6,648 bases of DNA from Candidatus Cloacimonadota bacterium. Lineage in GTDB: Bacteria; Cloacimonadota; Cloacimonadia; Cloacimonadales; TCS61. The notes below the pieces were generated by a model that was not told the DNA's origin, ran no database searches, and saw nothing but the letters and a program-made list of their open reading frames with translations. The position numbers and the translations under genes are program-made. This document shows, piece by piece, positions 1-6,056 of this stretch; position 1 is the stretch's first letter, and each line of letters starts with the position of its first letter. The stretch lies in NCBI GenBank assembly GCA_030638385.1, contig DAOWES010000215.1, forward strand, positions 1 to 6,648. The letters are read 5' to 3'.

Positions 1-7
1 ATTTATT

Positions 8-12
8 CTCCT
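8..12 (-). promoter_or_regulatory. Ribosome binding site for a gene starting at the left window edge
   Basis: On the minus strand AGGAG overlaps the TAG stop (11-13) of the barrel gene and is followed by AATAAAT up to base 1. If the next base outside the window is G, an ATG would sit 5 nt after AGGAG. This is the same layout (SD over the stop codon, 5-nt spacer) as at the preceding junction at 500-515. The downstream gene is inferred and not seen. Confidence 0.5.
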
Positions 13-502
13 AAAAGTAATAGTGCACGCCGGCTTGGGGAATGAATTGGATAAATTTTATTTTATTGTCATAATACCAAGGCCAATCTATGGAAGCATG
101 TAAATGTTTCGTAAGTGGAAATTCTAAACCTATGCCAATTCCTATATTTAGGTAATATACGTCTTTTCTTTTGGCCTCTTCATTTTCCTCATCCTTCTCT
201 TCTTTTTCGAAGATATGAAAAAGAGTTGTTCCGGCTAATAGATAAAATCTGGAAGTTTCTTTGTTTTTTAAGTTATAGTAGAAGGTGCCGGCAATATTTG
301 TGCCGGAATAAATATCTTTGTTCTCTGATTCAAATAAATTACCGGCAGTAAATTGATATCCTGTCTTACCTTCCATAACTCGATAAGATATTCCGCTTCC
401 CGAAATATAACCTGCTGACATGCCGATTGATCTGTTTAATGGTTCTGCTGATAATAGAGCTATGCTAAAGATCAACAGGATTAATAGAATATGTTTTTTC
501 AT
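11..502 (-). CDS. Putative small outer-membrane beta-barrel protein
   Basis: I do not recognise a named family. The 163-residue product begins with a typical signal peptide: Lys2-Lys3, a hydrophobic core about 5-17, and a likely cut after Ser18-Ala19. The mature part shows alternating polar/hydrophobic stretches rich in Gly, Tyr and Phe (about 26-43, 47-56, 66-78, 84-97, 115-127, 133-140, 148-162). It ends in His-Tyr-Tyr-Phe, and a C-terminal aromatic residue is the usual recognition signal for the outer-membrane barrel assembly machinery. The strand count would suit an 8-stranded barrel (inference). A very charged stretch at 99-114 (mostly Glu, Lys, Asp) looks like an extended loop. The ATG at 500-502 is chosen because AAAGGAG (508-514) lies 5 nt upstream. 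The gene follows the lipoprotein gene by 10 nt, so the two are almost certainly co-transcribed. A soluble periplasmic beta protein is the main alternative. Confidence 0.7.
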   Translation of the reverse strand: MKKHILLILLIFSIALLSAEPLNRSIGMSAGYISGSGISYRVMEGKTGYQFTAGNLFESENKDIYSGTNIAGTFYYNLKNKETSRFYLLAGTTLFHIFEKEEKDEENEEAKRKDVYYLNIGIGIGLEFPLTKHLHASIDWPWYYDNKIKFIQFIPQAGVHYYF

Positions 503-507
503 TTAGT

Positions 508-514
508 CTCCTTT
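508..514 (-). promoter_or_regulatory. Ribosome binding site of the barrel gene, overlapping the upstream stop
   Basis: AAAGGAG on the minus strand overlaps the TAA stop (513-515) of the lipoprotein gene and sits 5 nt before the ATG at 500-502. The arrangement favours translational coupling of the two genes and fixes the start of the barrel protein. Confidence 0.8.
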
Positions 515-1103
515 ATTCCACAATTTTTTTTATTTGATATCTGATGATAGTTCGGTAGTTATCAGGATTTCCCTTAAAGAACATTCCAGGTCCTTTTATA
601 TATTCCTCTTCGTGATCTCCACAAATTTCATAACCACTATCTGTAATAAATGAATGTAATCGGTTAACTGTTTCAGACTCAGAAGCATAGCAACCAATAT
701 GTAAGATTTCGGCAATTTCACCATATTCCCAAGTCGCTAATTCCAATTTTGGATATTTATTTTTGATTTTTTCAGGGATTTCAGTGATTTTATTATTTAC
801 GGGTATACCAAATATACCAAGCCATTCTTCGCGAGGTGTTCCACAAGGTTTTGGCCATCTTGCACGAGGTGTTTGCATTTCCAGGTCATATTTCCATTTC
901 AGTTTATAAAAAGTTGAAACTAAAGCTCTAAAAGCTTCTTTTCCTGTAATATTGGGGTCTCCAATAAGTTGATATTCCAACATCGGTTGAGTTGTTTTTT
1001 CTCTTATTTGTGGTGTAAGTAAATGATCAAATTTTGTGAAATCTTTTTTACATCCAACCAATAATAACAAAATTAAGTTTAAAATAATAAATGCTTTTTT
1101 CAT
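513..1103 (-). CDS. Lipoprotein with a GyrI-like small-molecule binding domain
   Basis: The 196-residue product has a short lipoprotein signal: Lys2-Lys3, a hydrophobic core 4-16 and the lipobox Leu15-Val-Gly-Cys18. Lys is at +2, so inner-membrane retention by the Asp(+2) rule is not expected. The rest resembles the GyrI-like / AraC effector-binding fold, best at the C-terminal half. Visible landmarks are Trp125-Glu-Tyr-Gly, then Ile-Leu-His135-Ile-Gly-Cys-Tyr139 (family usually His-x-Gly-Pro-Tyr), Arg148-Leu-His-Ser-Phe-Ile, Ser156-Gly-Tyr, Asp163-His-Glu-Glu-Glu-Tyr168 and Tyr183-Arg-Thr-Ile-Ile-Arg188. Such domains bind small hydrophobic or cationic ligands, and some members are reported to hydrolyse cyclopropane-containing toxins. 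They are normally cytoplasmic, so anchoring by a lipid is odd. The ATG at 1101-1103 follows GGAGG (1109-1113) by 5 nt. It is the first gene of the operon with the barrel gene 10 nt downstream. The family call comes from pattern recognition, not a search. Confidence 0.75.
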   Translation of the reverse strand: MKKAFIILNLILLLLVGCKKDFTKFDHLLTPQIREKTTQPMLEYQLIGDPNITGKEAFRALVSTFYKLKWKYDLEMQTPRARWPKPCGTPREEWLGIFGIPVNNKITEIPEKIKNKYPKLELATWEYGEIAEILHIGCYASESETVNRLHSFITDSGYEICGDHEEEYIKGPGMFFKGNPDNYRTIIRYQIKKIVE

Positions 1104-1333
1104 ATAACCCTCCGTTTATTATGTAGAACTAATTCTTAAAAAAATGATCTGACTTTATTTTGCAATCTTTTTTTAAAAATTATCATTCTAAGCTGAGCGA
1201 TTCCTTTATTTATAATGAACCAATCTTGGATGCGAATGTGACAATGTATATTCTCGCATTTGTGAAAATAATTTCTTGCAATGAAATTAGCCGTAAAAAC
1301 AATGTATCCAAATAAGTTTCAAGGAGATGGATA
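1104..1333. other. Divergent intergenic region
   Basis: These 230 bases separate the minus-strand lipoprotein operon from the plus-strand TRIC gene, so both promoters should lie here. I see no convincing -35/-10 pair for either. A short inverted repeat (ATGCGA at 1230-1235, TCGCAT at 1254-1259, 18-nt spacer) is the only symmetric element noticed. It could be an operator but is short enough to be chance. Homopolymeric A and T runs occur at 1138-1176. Confidence 0.5.
1322..1326 (+). promoter_or_regulatory. Ribosome binding site that selects the GTG start of the TRIC gene
   Basis: AGGAG lies 7 nt before GTG at 1334-1336. An ATG at 1327-1329 directly abuts the SD, is out of frame with the protein and is too close to be used. 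The GTG is therefore the best start, and it gives the N-terminus expected for the family. Confidence 0.8.
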
Positions 1334-1951
1334 GTGTTATATTATTTAGATTTATTGGGAACGCTTGTATTTGCAATTTCCGGTGCTTTACGAGCCAGTA
1401 AGCATAACTTGGATATATTGGGAGTATTGGTATTATCGGTGGTTACCGGAGTGTCCGGGGGTATTATCAGAGATATGATAATTGGAGATAATTTACCAGC
1501 AGCGTTCAGGAATGAATGGTATTTGATGATTTGTGTAATCGGTGGGATTTTGGTTTTTATAGCAACTCCTAAAATTGCCAAAAGTTGGAATGTAGTGCGC
1601 TATTTTGATGCTGTAGGTTTGGGAGTGTTTGCCGCAATTGGTGCAACAAAAGCGTTGCAATATGGGGCAGGGCCAATCGGTGTGATAATGCTTAGCGCAA
1701 TCACGGCAACCGGTGGCGGAATGCTGCGTGATGTTTTGGTGCGGGAAATTCCGGCTGTGTTGCATCGAGATTTCTATGCTACAGCCGCAATGCTGGGAGC
1801 TGTGGTTTTGTTGATTTTGAATTATTTTGAATGCTCACAATTTGTGCAGATTTTTTCAACCATTGCTGTGACAACAGGCATCAGATTTACTGCAATGTAT
1901 TTTCAAGTTCAACTGCCAATTGCTAAACGTGCCGAGACGGAGTTGGATTAG
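1334..1951 (+). CDS. TRIC/UPF0126 family (YadS/YicG-like) cation channel protein
   Basis: The 205-residue product is a polytopic inner-membrane protein made of two homologous repeats plus a seventh helix, the TRIC/UPF0126 architecture at normal family length. Repeat 1 has Phe13-Ala-Ile-Ser-Gly17-Ala, Asp27 and the helix break Ser41-Gly-Gly-Ile-Ile-Arg46-Asp47, then Pro55. Repeat 2 has Asp92, Phe99-Ala-Ala-Ile-Gly103-Ala, Gly127-Gly-Gly-Met-Leu-Arg132-Asp133 and Pro140. The Gly-Gly-x-x-Arg-Asp kinks in both repeats are the family hallmark. The last hydrophobic segment (about 170-190) would be TM7. Prokaryotic TRIC homologues form trimers with one pore per subunit and conduct monovalent cations such as K+. 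The physiological role in bacteria is not settled, and some relatives have been linked to amino-acid uptake. The start is GTG. The gene stands alone, divergent from the lipoprotein operon and convergent with the ABC-F gene. Its base composition looks somewhat richer in G than its neighbours. Confidence 0.92.
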   Translation: MLYYLDLLGTLVFAISGALRASKHNLDILGVLVLSVVTGVSGGIIRDMIIGDNLPAAFRNEWYLMICVIGGILVFIATPKIAKSWNVVRYFDAVGLGVFAAIGATKALQYGAGPIGVIMLSAITATGGGMLRDVLVREIPAVLHRDFYATAAMLGAVVLLILNYFECSQFVQIFSTIAVTTGIRFTAMYFQVQLPIAKRAETELD

Positions 1952-2045
1952 GATTAAGGCAGGGAGTTTTTTGTCACTAAGACACAAGGGGAACAATATC
2001 ATTTCTACAGTATCCCCAATCTATTACGACAGCATTATCGCTGCT
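1952..2045. other. Convergent intergenic gap without a clear terminator
   Basis: These 94 bases lie between the converging ends of the TRIC and ABC-F genes. They contain GGGGA (1988-1992) and TCCCC (2013-2017), a 5-bp stem with a 20-nt loop, and CAGC/GCTG (2030-2033, 2040-2043). Neither makes a standard intrinsic terminator. The stretch 1975-1990 (CACTAAGACACAAGGG) resembles a dispersed intergenic repeat common in many genomes. Confidence 0.45.
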
Positions 2046-3926
2046 TTATCTTTTTTCGTCCAATTCCAGCCATCGTAATTCAACCTCATCAAGGAGTTCT
2101 TGTAGCTCTTCTTGTTTGGATGTGATTTCAGCAAATTCCAGGTGGGTTAAGCTAGTAGCATCAAGCTCAATTTTCTTAGATAATTCAGCTAACTCGGAAT
2201 TTAAATTTTCCATCTCAATTTCGATTTTTTCCAATTCACGTTTTTCATTGAAGCTAAGTTTTTTGCTACTATCGTTGGAAGTTTTTTTAATGATTTTTTC
2301 TTTCTTTTTTTGTTTACTTTCTTCAGCGTAAAATCGTTTAACCAAAAGATAGTCGGAATAATTTCCCGGGAATTTACGAATCTGATTTTCTTCAAATATA
2401 AAAAGGTGATCCACAGTTCTATCTAGGAAATAACGATCATGTGAAACAACTAATAAACATCCTCGGAAGGCATCGAGATAATCTTCCAAAATTTCTAACG
2501 TTTTTATATCTAAATCATTGGTCGGCTCATCCAAAATAATGAAGTTCGAGCCAAACATCAATGACTTTAGCAAATATAATCTTTTCTTTTCTCCACCGGA
2601 GAGCGAGGTGATTTTACTTTGCTGCATTTTCCCATCGAAAAGAAATTTTTGTAGCATCTCGGAGGCAGAAAAGAGGGTACCGTCTTTTGTCCGGATATTA
2701 TTTGCAAATTGTTGAATGTAATCAAGTACGCTGATATTTTTGTTAAATTCATCGCTATCTTGTTTGAAATAGGCGAATTGTGTATTTAATCCAATTTTGA
2801 TATTTCCTGTATCCGGCTTCACTTCATTGGCAATCATTTTTAGAAGTGTTGTTTTGCCACAACCATTTGCTCCGATAATTCCTATGCGTTCAAGTTTTTG
2901 AAAAACATGATTAAAATTATTTATAAGTTTTTTATCACTATAAGCTTTATCAAGATTTTTAATCTCTAAAATGGTTTTACCTAAGCGCTTGGTGCCAAAT
3001 GAGATGTCCATCTCACTGCTGGTTGATAAGTAGGATTTGCTAATTAGTTCTTTTACTCGATCAATGTGATTTTTTGGTTTAGTGGTACGAGCTTTTGCAC
3101 CTCGTTGCAGCCATTGTAGCTCTTTGGATAGTTGGGCTTGTCGTCTGGTTTCTTTACGCTGTAAATCGACTAATTCGAGTTCTTTTTGTTTGATGTAATA
3201 GGAGTAATTACCGTCATAAAATTTAATATTTCCTTGTTCAATTTCCATGATCTTATTGCAAATAGCATCCAGGAAATAGCGATCATGTGTAACAAAAATT
3301 ACACATCCGTTAAAATTGATCAGAAAATCTTGAAACCATTCAATTGTATCGATGTCCAAATGGTTTGTTGGCTCATCCAATAATAATATATTCGGTTCAT
3401 CAAGCAGCAGCTTTGCCAGATCCAAACGTCTTTTTTGACCACCGGATAGGGTAGATATCTTTTGAGAAAAATCTTCAAAGCCCAATCTTGAAAGTAAGCT
3501 CTTGGCTTTTACTTCGATTTTCCAACCATCAATCGCATCTAGTTCGGTCATAATTGCGCGATATTGTTTCTCTAAATTTGGAGTTGATTTATCTTCCAAT
3601 AATTTTGAAATTCGATAATATTCACGTAACAGTACAAATGCCGGTTGATCACTGAAATAGATCTGTTCATAGATAGTTAAGGAATGGTCCAATTGCGGAA
3701 TCTGCTGGAGATATCCGATTTTCACATCATTTCGCATAGTGATTTTTCCGGAATCTAATGGTTCTATACCGGTAAGCATTTTTAGCAAAGTGGATTTACC
3801 ACAGCCATTAATTCCTACTAAACCAATCTTATCACCCTTATGGATTCCAAAAGAACTGTTTTTACAGATAATTTTTTCTGAGAACGATTTTTGTAATGAA
3901 TCGATAGATATTATGTTTTTTTTCAA
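2046..3926 (-). CDS. uup: ABC-F family ATPase, Uup type
   Basis: The 626-residue protein has two soluble ATPase domains and no membrane segment, as in ABC-F factors. Domain 1 has Walker A Gly38-Thr46, Q-loop Gln74/75, signature Leu160-Ser-Gly-Gly-Gln164, Walker B ending Asp184-Glu185 and switch His214. Domain 2 has Walker A Gly352-Thr360, Gln389, signature Leu442-Ser-Gly-Gly-Glu446, Asp466-Glu467 and His496. All catalytic residues are intact. The interdomain linker (about 245-294) carries Glu-Leu-Gln-Trp-Leu-Gln-Arg-Gly-Ala-Lys-Ala-Arg-Thr-Thr (269-282), as in Uup. Residues 557-626 form the Uup-type C-terminal coiled-coil domain with an Arg-Trp-Leu-Glu-Leu end. The length is close to that of E. 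coli Uup. ABC-F proteins act in the cytoplasm on the ribosome. Uup also binds branched DNA and affects transposon excision. Start is TTG at 3924-3926 with GGAG 7 nt upstream; the first in-frame ATG is residue 64, inside domain 1. It looks monocistronic. An antibiotic-resistance ABC-F role is less likely given the Uup tail. Confidence 0.93.
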   Translation of the reverse strand: MKKNIISIDSLQKSFSEKIICKNSSFGIHKGDKIGLVGINGCGKSTLLKMLTGIEPLDSGKITMRNDVKIGYLQQIPQLDHSLTIYEQIYFSDQPAFVLLREYYRISKLLEDKSTPNLEKQYRAIMTELDAIDGWKIEVKAKSLLSRLGFEDFSQKISTLSGGQKRRLDLAKLLLDEPNILLLDEPTNHLDIDTIEWFQDFLINFNGCVIFVTHDRYFLDAICNKIMEIEQGNIKFYDGNYSYYIKQKELELVDLQRKETRRQAQLSKELQWLQRGAKARTTKPKNHIDRVKELISKSYLSTSSEMDISFGTKRLGKTILEIKNLDKAYSDKKLINNFNHVFQKLERIGIIGANGCGKTTLLKMIANEVKPDTGNIKIGLNTQFAYFKQDSDEFNKNISVLDYIQQFANNIRTKDGTLFSASEMLQKFLFDGKMQQSKITSLSGGEKKRLYLLKSLMFGSNFIILDEPTNDLDIKTLEILEDYLDAFRGCLLVVSHDRYFLDRTVDHLFIFEENQIRKFPGNYSDYLLVKRFYAEESKQKKKEKIIKKTSNDSSKKLSFNEKRELEKIEIEMENLNSELAELSKKIELDATSLTHLEFAEITSKQEELQELLDEVELRWLELDEKR

Positions 3927-3933
3927 ATAAATA

Positions 3934-3937
3934 CTCC
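3934..3937 (-). promoter_or_regulatory. Ribosome binding site that supports the TTG start of the ABC-F gene
   Basis: GGAG on the minus strand is 7 nt before TTG (3924-3926). No in-frame ATG or GTG is nearby. TTG is followed directly by AAAAAAAA, so the N-terminus is Met-Lys-Lys-Asn. Confidence 0.75.
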
Positions 3938-3951
3938 AAAAGCTTTTTGAC

Positions 3952-3980
3952 GAATTTTCTCAAGCTATTTCTTTTGTCAA
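3952..3980 (-). promoter_or_regulatory. Possible sigma-70-like promoter of the ABC-F gene
   Basis: A perfect TTGACA lies at 3975-3980 on the minus strand. After 16-17 nt comes AAAATT or AAATTC (3952-3958), a poor match to TATAAT. The position, about 25 nt upstream of the start codon and downstream of the PAP2 terminator, is right for a promoter. Only the -35 box is convincing. Confidence 0.35.
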
Positions 3981-4013
3981 TTGTGATTGTGGGTTTTGGT
4001 CTCTGGGTTAATG

Positions 4014-4034
4014 AAAAAGAGGTAATTAACCTCT
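4014..4034 (-). terminator. Intrinsic terminator after the PAP2 gene
   Basis: On the minus strand AGAGGT (4029-4034) pairs with ACCTCT (4018-4023) around a 5-nt loop. The stem runs into TTTTT (4014-4018). It begins 15 nt after the PAP2 stop codon. The stem is short (6 bp), so the strength is uncertain, but placement and T-run fit. Confidence 0.65.
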
Positions 4035-4048
4035 AGTTAAAGCCTTTC

Positions 4049-4804
4049 CTAAAAGCGAACTCCAAACTTTAAGGTATTACTTGTCAGATCAATATTGAAC
4101 CTATCGTTATCATAAAACTTGCAGATAAAATAACTTATCGCACTGCCGGCTATGGCTCCGGCCATAACATCGCTAGGGAAATGTTGAGCGGAAGCTACTC
4201 TTAATGCTGCCGTGGCAGTAGCAGTTCCATAAAGTAAAATAGCATAAGGAATACTGTGGCCATTATTTTGGTAATGATAATAATATCCAAATGTAGCTGC
4301 CGAAAACACAGTGGAACTATGAAGGGAATAAAAGGAATGCTGGCTATTGCGCTGTTGTTTTGTATCTAACGAAACATTCTCATTATATACAAATGGACGA
4401 TATCTTGATGTGAGTGTTTTTGTCCATTTTCCTACTGCATCTTGTGCTAATAAAATTTCTAAAAATACCATTATGTTATCTAATAAATTTGGATCATCAT
4501 AAGTTAGATAAATAACTGTTCCCAGAGTTCCGAGTGCTGTGTAATCGCTATAGTCTTTAAGCTTTTTAGAGTAATCAACCAAGGCGATCTTATCAAAAGA
4601 CCAAAGGTTGTTAGTTGATAAGGCTTCGAGCTCTTGCTGGGTGGGCTTGCTAATAATTTGTCTATCGAAGTAATTATTACTTAGACTAAGGACTCCCCAA
4701 GCTGCAGATTTGATGAGGAAATCTGTTTTATCTACTTTAAATGTTTGGGCAAAAGCTGATTGTGTGATGATTATTATTAAAACGATTAAGCTGATTTTTT
4801 TCAT
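4049..4804 (-). CDS. Exported PAP2-superfamily phosphatase
   Basis: The 251-residue product starts with a signal peptide (Lys2-Lys3, hydrophobic core 4-13, likely cut after Ala17-Phe-Ala19). It then has the three acid-phosphatase motifs of the PAP2 superfamily. Motif 1 is Lys129-x6-Arg136-Pro137. Motif 2 is Tyr159-Ser160-Leu161-His162, where the family normally has Pro-Ser-Gly-His. Motif 3 is Arg202-x5-His208-x3-Asp212, complete except that Leu replaces the usual Ser before Arg. The catalytic histidines and aspartate are present, so activity is plausible. Substrates in the family include phosphatidic acid, undecaprenyl pyrophosphate and lipid A phosphates; none can be chosen here. Hydrophobic segments lie around 91-101, 109-121, 164-176, 186-200 and 213-228. 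The C-terminus (about 237-251) is polar/hydrophobic alternating and ends Val-Arg-Phe. ATG at 4802-4804 has AGGA about 7 nt upstream. It lies 55 nt after the OTC gene on the same strand, but behind a terminator. Confidence 0.87.
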   Translation of the reverse strand: MKKISLIVLIIIITQSAFAQTFKVDKTDFLIKSAAWGVLSLSNNYFDRQIISKPTQQELEALSTNNLWSFDKIALVDYSKKLKDYSDYTALGTLGTVIYLTYDDPNLLDNIMVFLEILLAQDAVGKWTKTLTSRYRPFVYNENVSLDTKQQRNSQHSFYSLHSSTVFSAATFGYYYHYQNNGHSIPYAILLYGTATATAALRVASAQHFPSDVMAGAIAGSAISYFICKFYDNDRFNIDLTSNTLKFGVRF

Positions 4805-4815
4805 TTGATTGTCCT

Positions 4816-4844
4816 AAAAAAAAATGACCCGTCGAAACGGGTCA
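4816..4844 (-). terminator. Strong intrinsic terminator after the OTC gene
   Basis: On the minus strand TGACCCGT (4837-4844) pairs perfectly with ACGGGTCA (4825-4832) around a TTCG tetraloop, followed at once by nine T (4816-4824). It lies 15 nt after the OTC stop. The T-tract ends directly at the AGGA Shine-Dalgarno (4812-4815) of the PAP2 gene, leaving no room for a promoter between them. Confidence 0.93.
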
Positions 4845-4859
4845 AAAGAATAAATTTAT

Positions 4860-5861
4860 TTATTTTCCTAACGTCGCTACCATCACTGCTTTGATAGTGT
4901 GCATTCTGTTTTCTGCTTCATCAAATACTACAGATTTTGGTCCTTCAAATACTTCATCAGAAACTTCCATTTCGCTAAGGCCGAATTTATCGAATATATC
5001 TTTTCCAACCTTTGTATCTGTGTTGTGGAATGAAGGTAAGCAGTGCATGAAAATAGTTTCCGGATTTCCGGTCATATCCATCATTGTTTGATTAACTTGG
5101 TAATCTTTAAGAAGATTGATACGTTGTTCCCAAACTTCAGCTGCTTCACCCATTGATACCCACACATCTGTATAGATTACGTCTGCACCTTTTACGCCAA
5201 CAGCAATGTCGTCTGTAACTGTAATTTTGGCACCGGTAGTTTTGGCTATTTCATTACAAATGTCGATAAGCTCTTGTTCCGGTTGAACTTCTTTAGGAGC
5301 TACAATGCGGAAATCCATTCCGAGTTTCGCACCACCAACCATAAGAGAATTTCCCATATTATTACGTCCATCTCCAACGTAAACAAATGTCATCTCATTG
5401 AATGGTTTGTTAAGGTGTTCTTTAGCAGTAAGGAAATCGGCTAAAATTTGAGTTGGATGGAATTCTGTAGTAAGACCATTCCATACAGGAACACCGGCAT
5501 ATTTTCCAAGTTCTTCAACGATGTCTTGTCCAAATCCACGATATTCAATACCATCATACATTCTACCAAGTACTCTGGCAGTGTCTTTCATGGTTTCTTT
5601 TGTTCCAATTTGGCTTCCACTTGGTCCAAGATAAGTTACATGAGCACCTTGATCTAAAGCAGCTACTTCAAAAGCACATCTGGTTCTGGTTGATGATTTT
5701 TCGAAGATAAGAGCGATGTTTTTTCCTGAAAGTGTTGGTTGTTCTACTCCTGCATATTTAGCTTTTTTTAAATCTTCAGCTAAATTGATGAGGAAATTGA
5801 TCTCTTTTGGTGAAAAATCCAAAAGCTTTAAGAAATTACGGTTTCTAAGATTGTATCCCAT
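4860..5861 (-). CDS. argF: Ornithine carbamoyltransferase
   Basis: The enzyme transfers the carbamoyl group between carbamoyl phosphate and ornithine/citrulline in the cytoplasm. At 333 residues it matches the long bacterial OTC form. Carbamoyl-phosphate site: Ser56-Ser-Thr-Arg-Thr-Arg61. Further motifs are His135-Pro-Thr-Gln138, the ornithine loop Asp232-Val-Trp-Val-Ser-Met-Gly238, catalytic His273-Cys-Leu-Pro276 and the late Glu317-Asn-Arg-Met-His-Thr322. The Ser-Met-Gly loop argues for OTC over aspartate carbamoyltransferase or the acetylornithine/succinylornithine variants. All key residues are present. ATG at 5859-5861 has AGGAG (5869-5873) 7 nt upstream. No arg or arc gene is adjacent. 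Several stretches (for example after the His-Cys-Leu-Pro motif) look to me like catabolic ArcB enzymes, so it could serve arginine deiminase fermentation rather than biosynthesis. No good promoter is visible upstream, although TATAAA occurs about 25 nt before the start. A strong terminator follows. Confidence 0.96.
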   Translation of the reverse strand: MGYNLRNRNFLKLLDFSPKEINFLINLAEDLKKAKYAGVEQPTLSGKNIALIFEKSSTRTRCAFEVAALDQGAHVTYLGPSGSQIGTKETMKDTARVLGRMYDGIEYRGFGQDIVEELGKYAGVPVWNGLTTEFHPTQILADFLTAKEHLNKPFNEMTFVYVGDGRNNMGNSLMVGGAKLGMDFRIVAPKEVQPEQELIDICNEIAKTTGAKITVTDDIAVGVKGADVIYTDVWVSMGEAAEVWEQRINLLKDYQVNQTMMDMTGNPETIFMHCLPSFHNTDTKVGKDIFDKFGLSEMEVSDEVFEGPKSVVFDEAENRMHTIKAVMVATLGK

Positions 5862-5978
5862 ATTATATCTCCTATGTTTTAATTTATATTTGCCAACAAA
5901 TAGAGATGCTTTTTTTGATCAAGGAAATTCTTTAGAAGGAGAAAGGGAAGGGGTATCAGCAAGGCACCAAAGCACTAA

Positions 5979-6003
5979 CAAAGCTCAAAAGAAATGAGCT
6001 TTG
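5979..6003. repeat. Perfect 9-bp hairpin upstream of the OTC gene
   Basis: CAAAGCTCA (5979-5987) and TGAGCTTTG (5995-6003) form a perfect 9-bp stem with a 7-nt purine loop. No T-run follows on either strand, so it is not a standard terminator. It lies about 120 nt upstream of the OTC start and could be a leader structure or part of a repeat. Confidence 0.55.
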
Positions 6004-6056
6004 CATAGTTAAGTGTTTTGTGAAATCTTAGCCCGACTCGCAAAAGATCCCCCAAA

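Noticed and set aside
1230..1259. ATGCGA/TCGCAT inverted repeat as an operator
   Set aside because: Six-base arms with an 18-nt spacer are too weak to call without conservation; mentioned only in the intergenic entry.
1327..1329. ATG as start of the TRIC gene
   Set aside because: It is out of frame with the channel protein and abuts the Shine-Dalgarno; GTG at 1334 has proper spacing.
2030..2057. CAGC/GCTG stem followed by a T-rich tract as terminator of the TRIC gene
   Set aside because: The stem is only 4 bp, the T-tract begins with mixed bases, and it overlaps the end of the ABC-F gene.
4849..4860. Palindrome AATAAATTTATT just after the OTC gene
   Set aside because: A/T-only palindromes are expected often at this composition; the real terminator lies next to it.
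5716..5997. Open frame of 93 codons on the plus strand
   Set aside because: It is mostly antisense to the start of the well-supported OTC gene and has no recognisable product.
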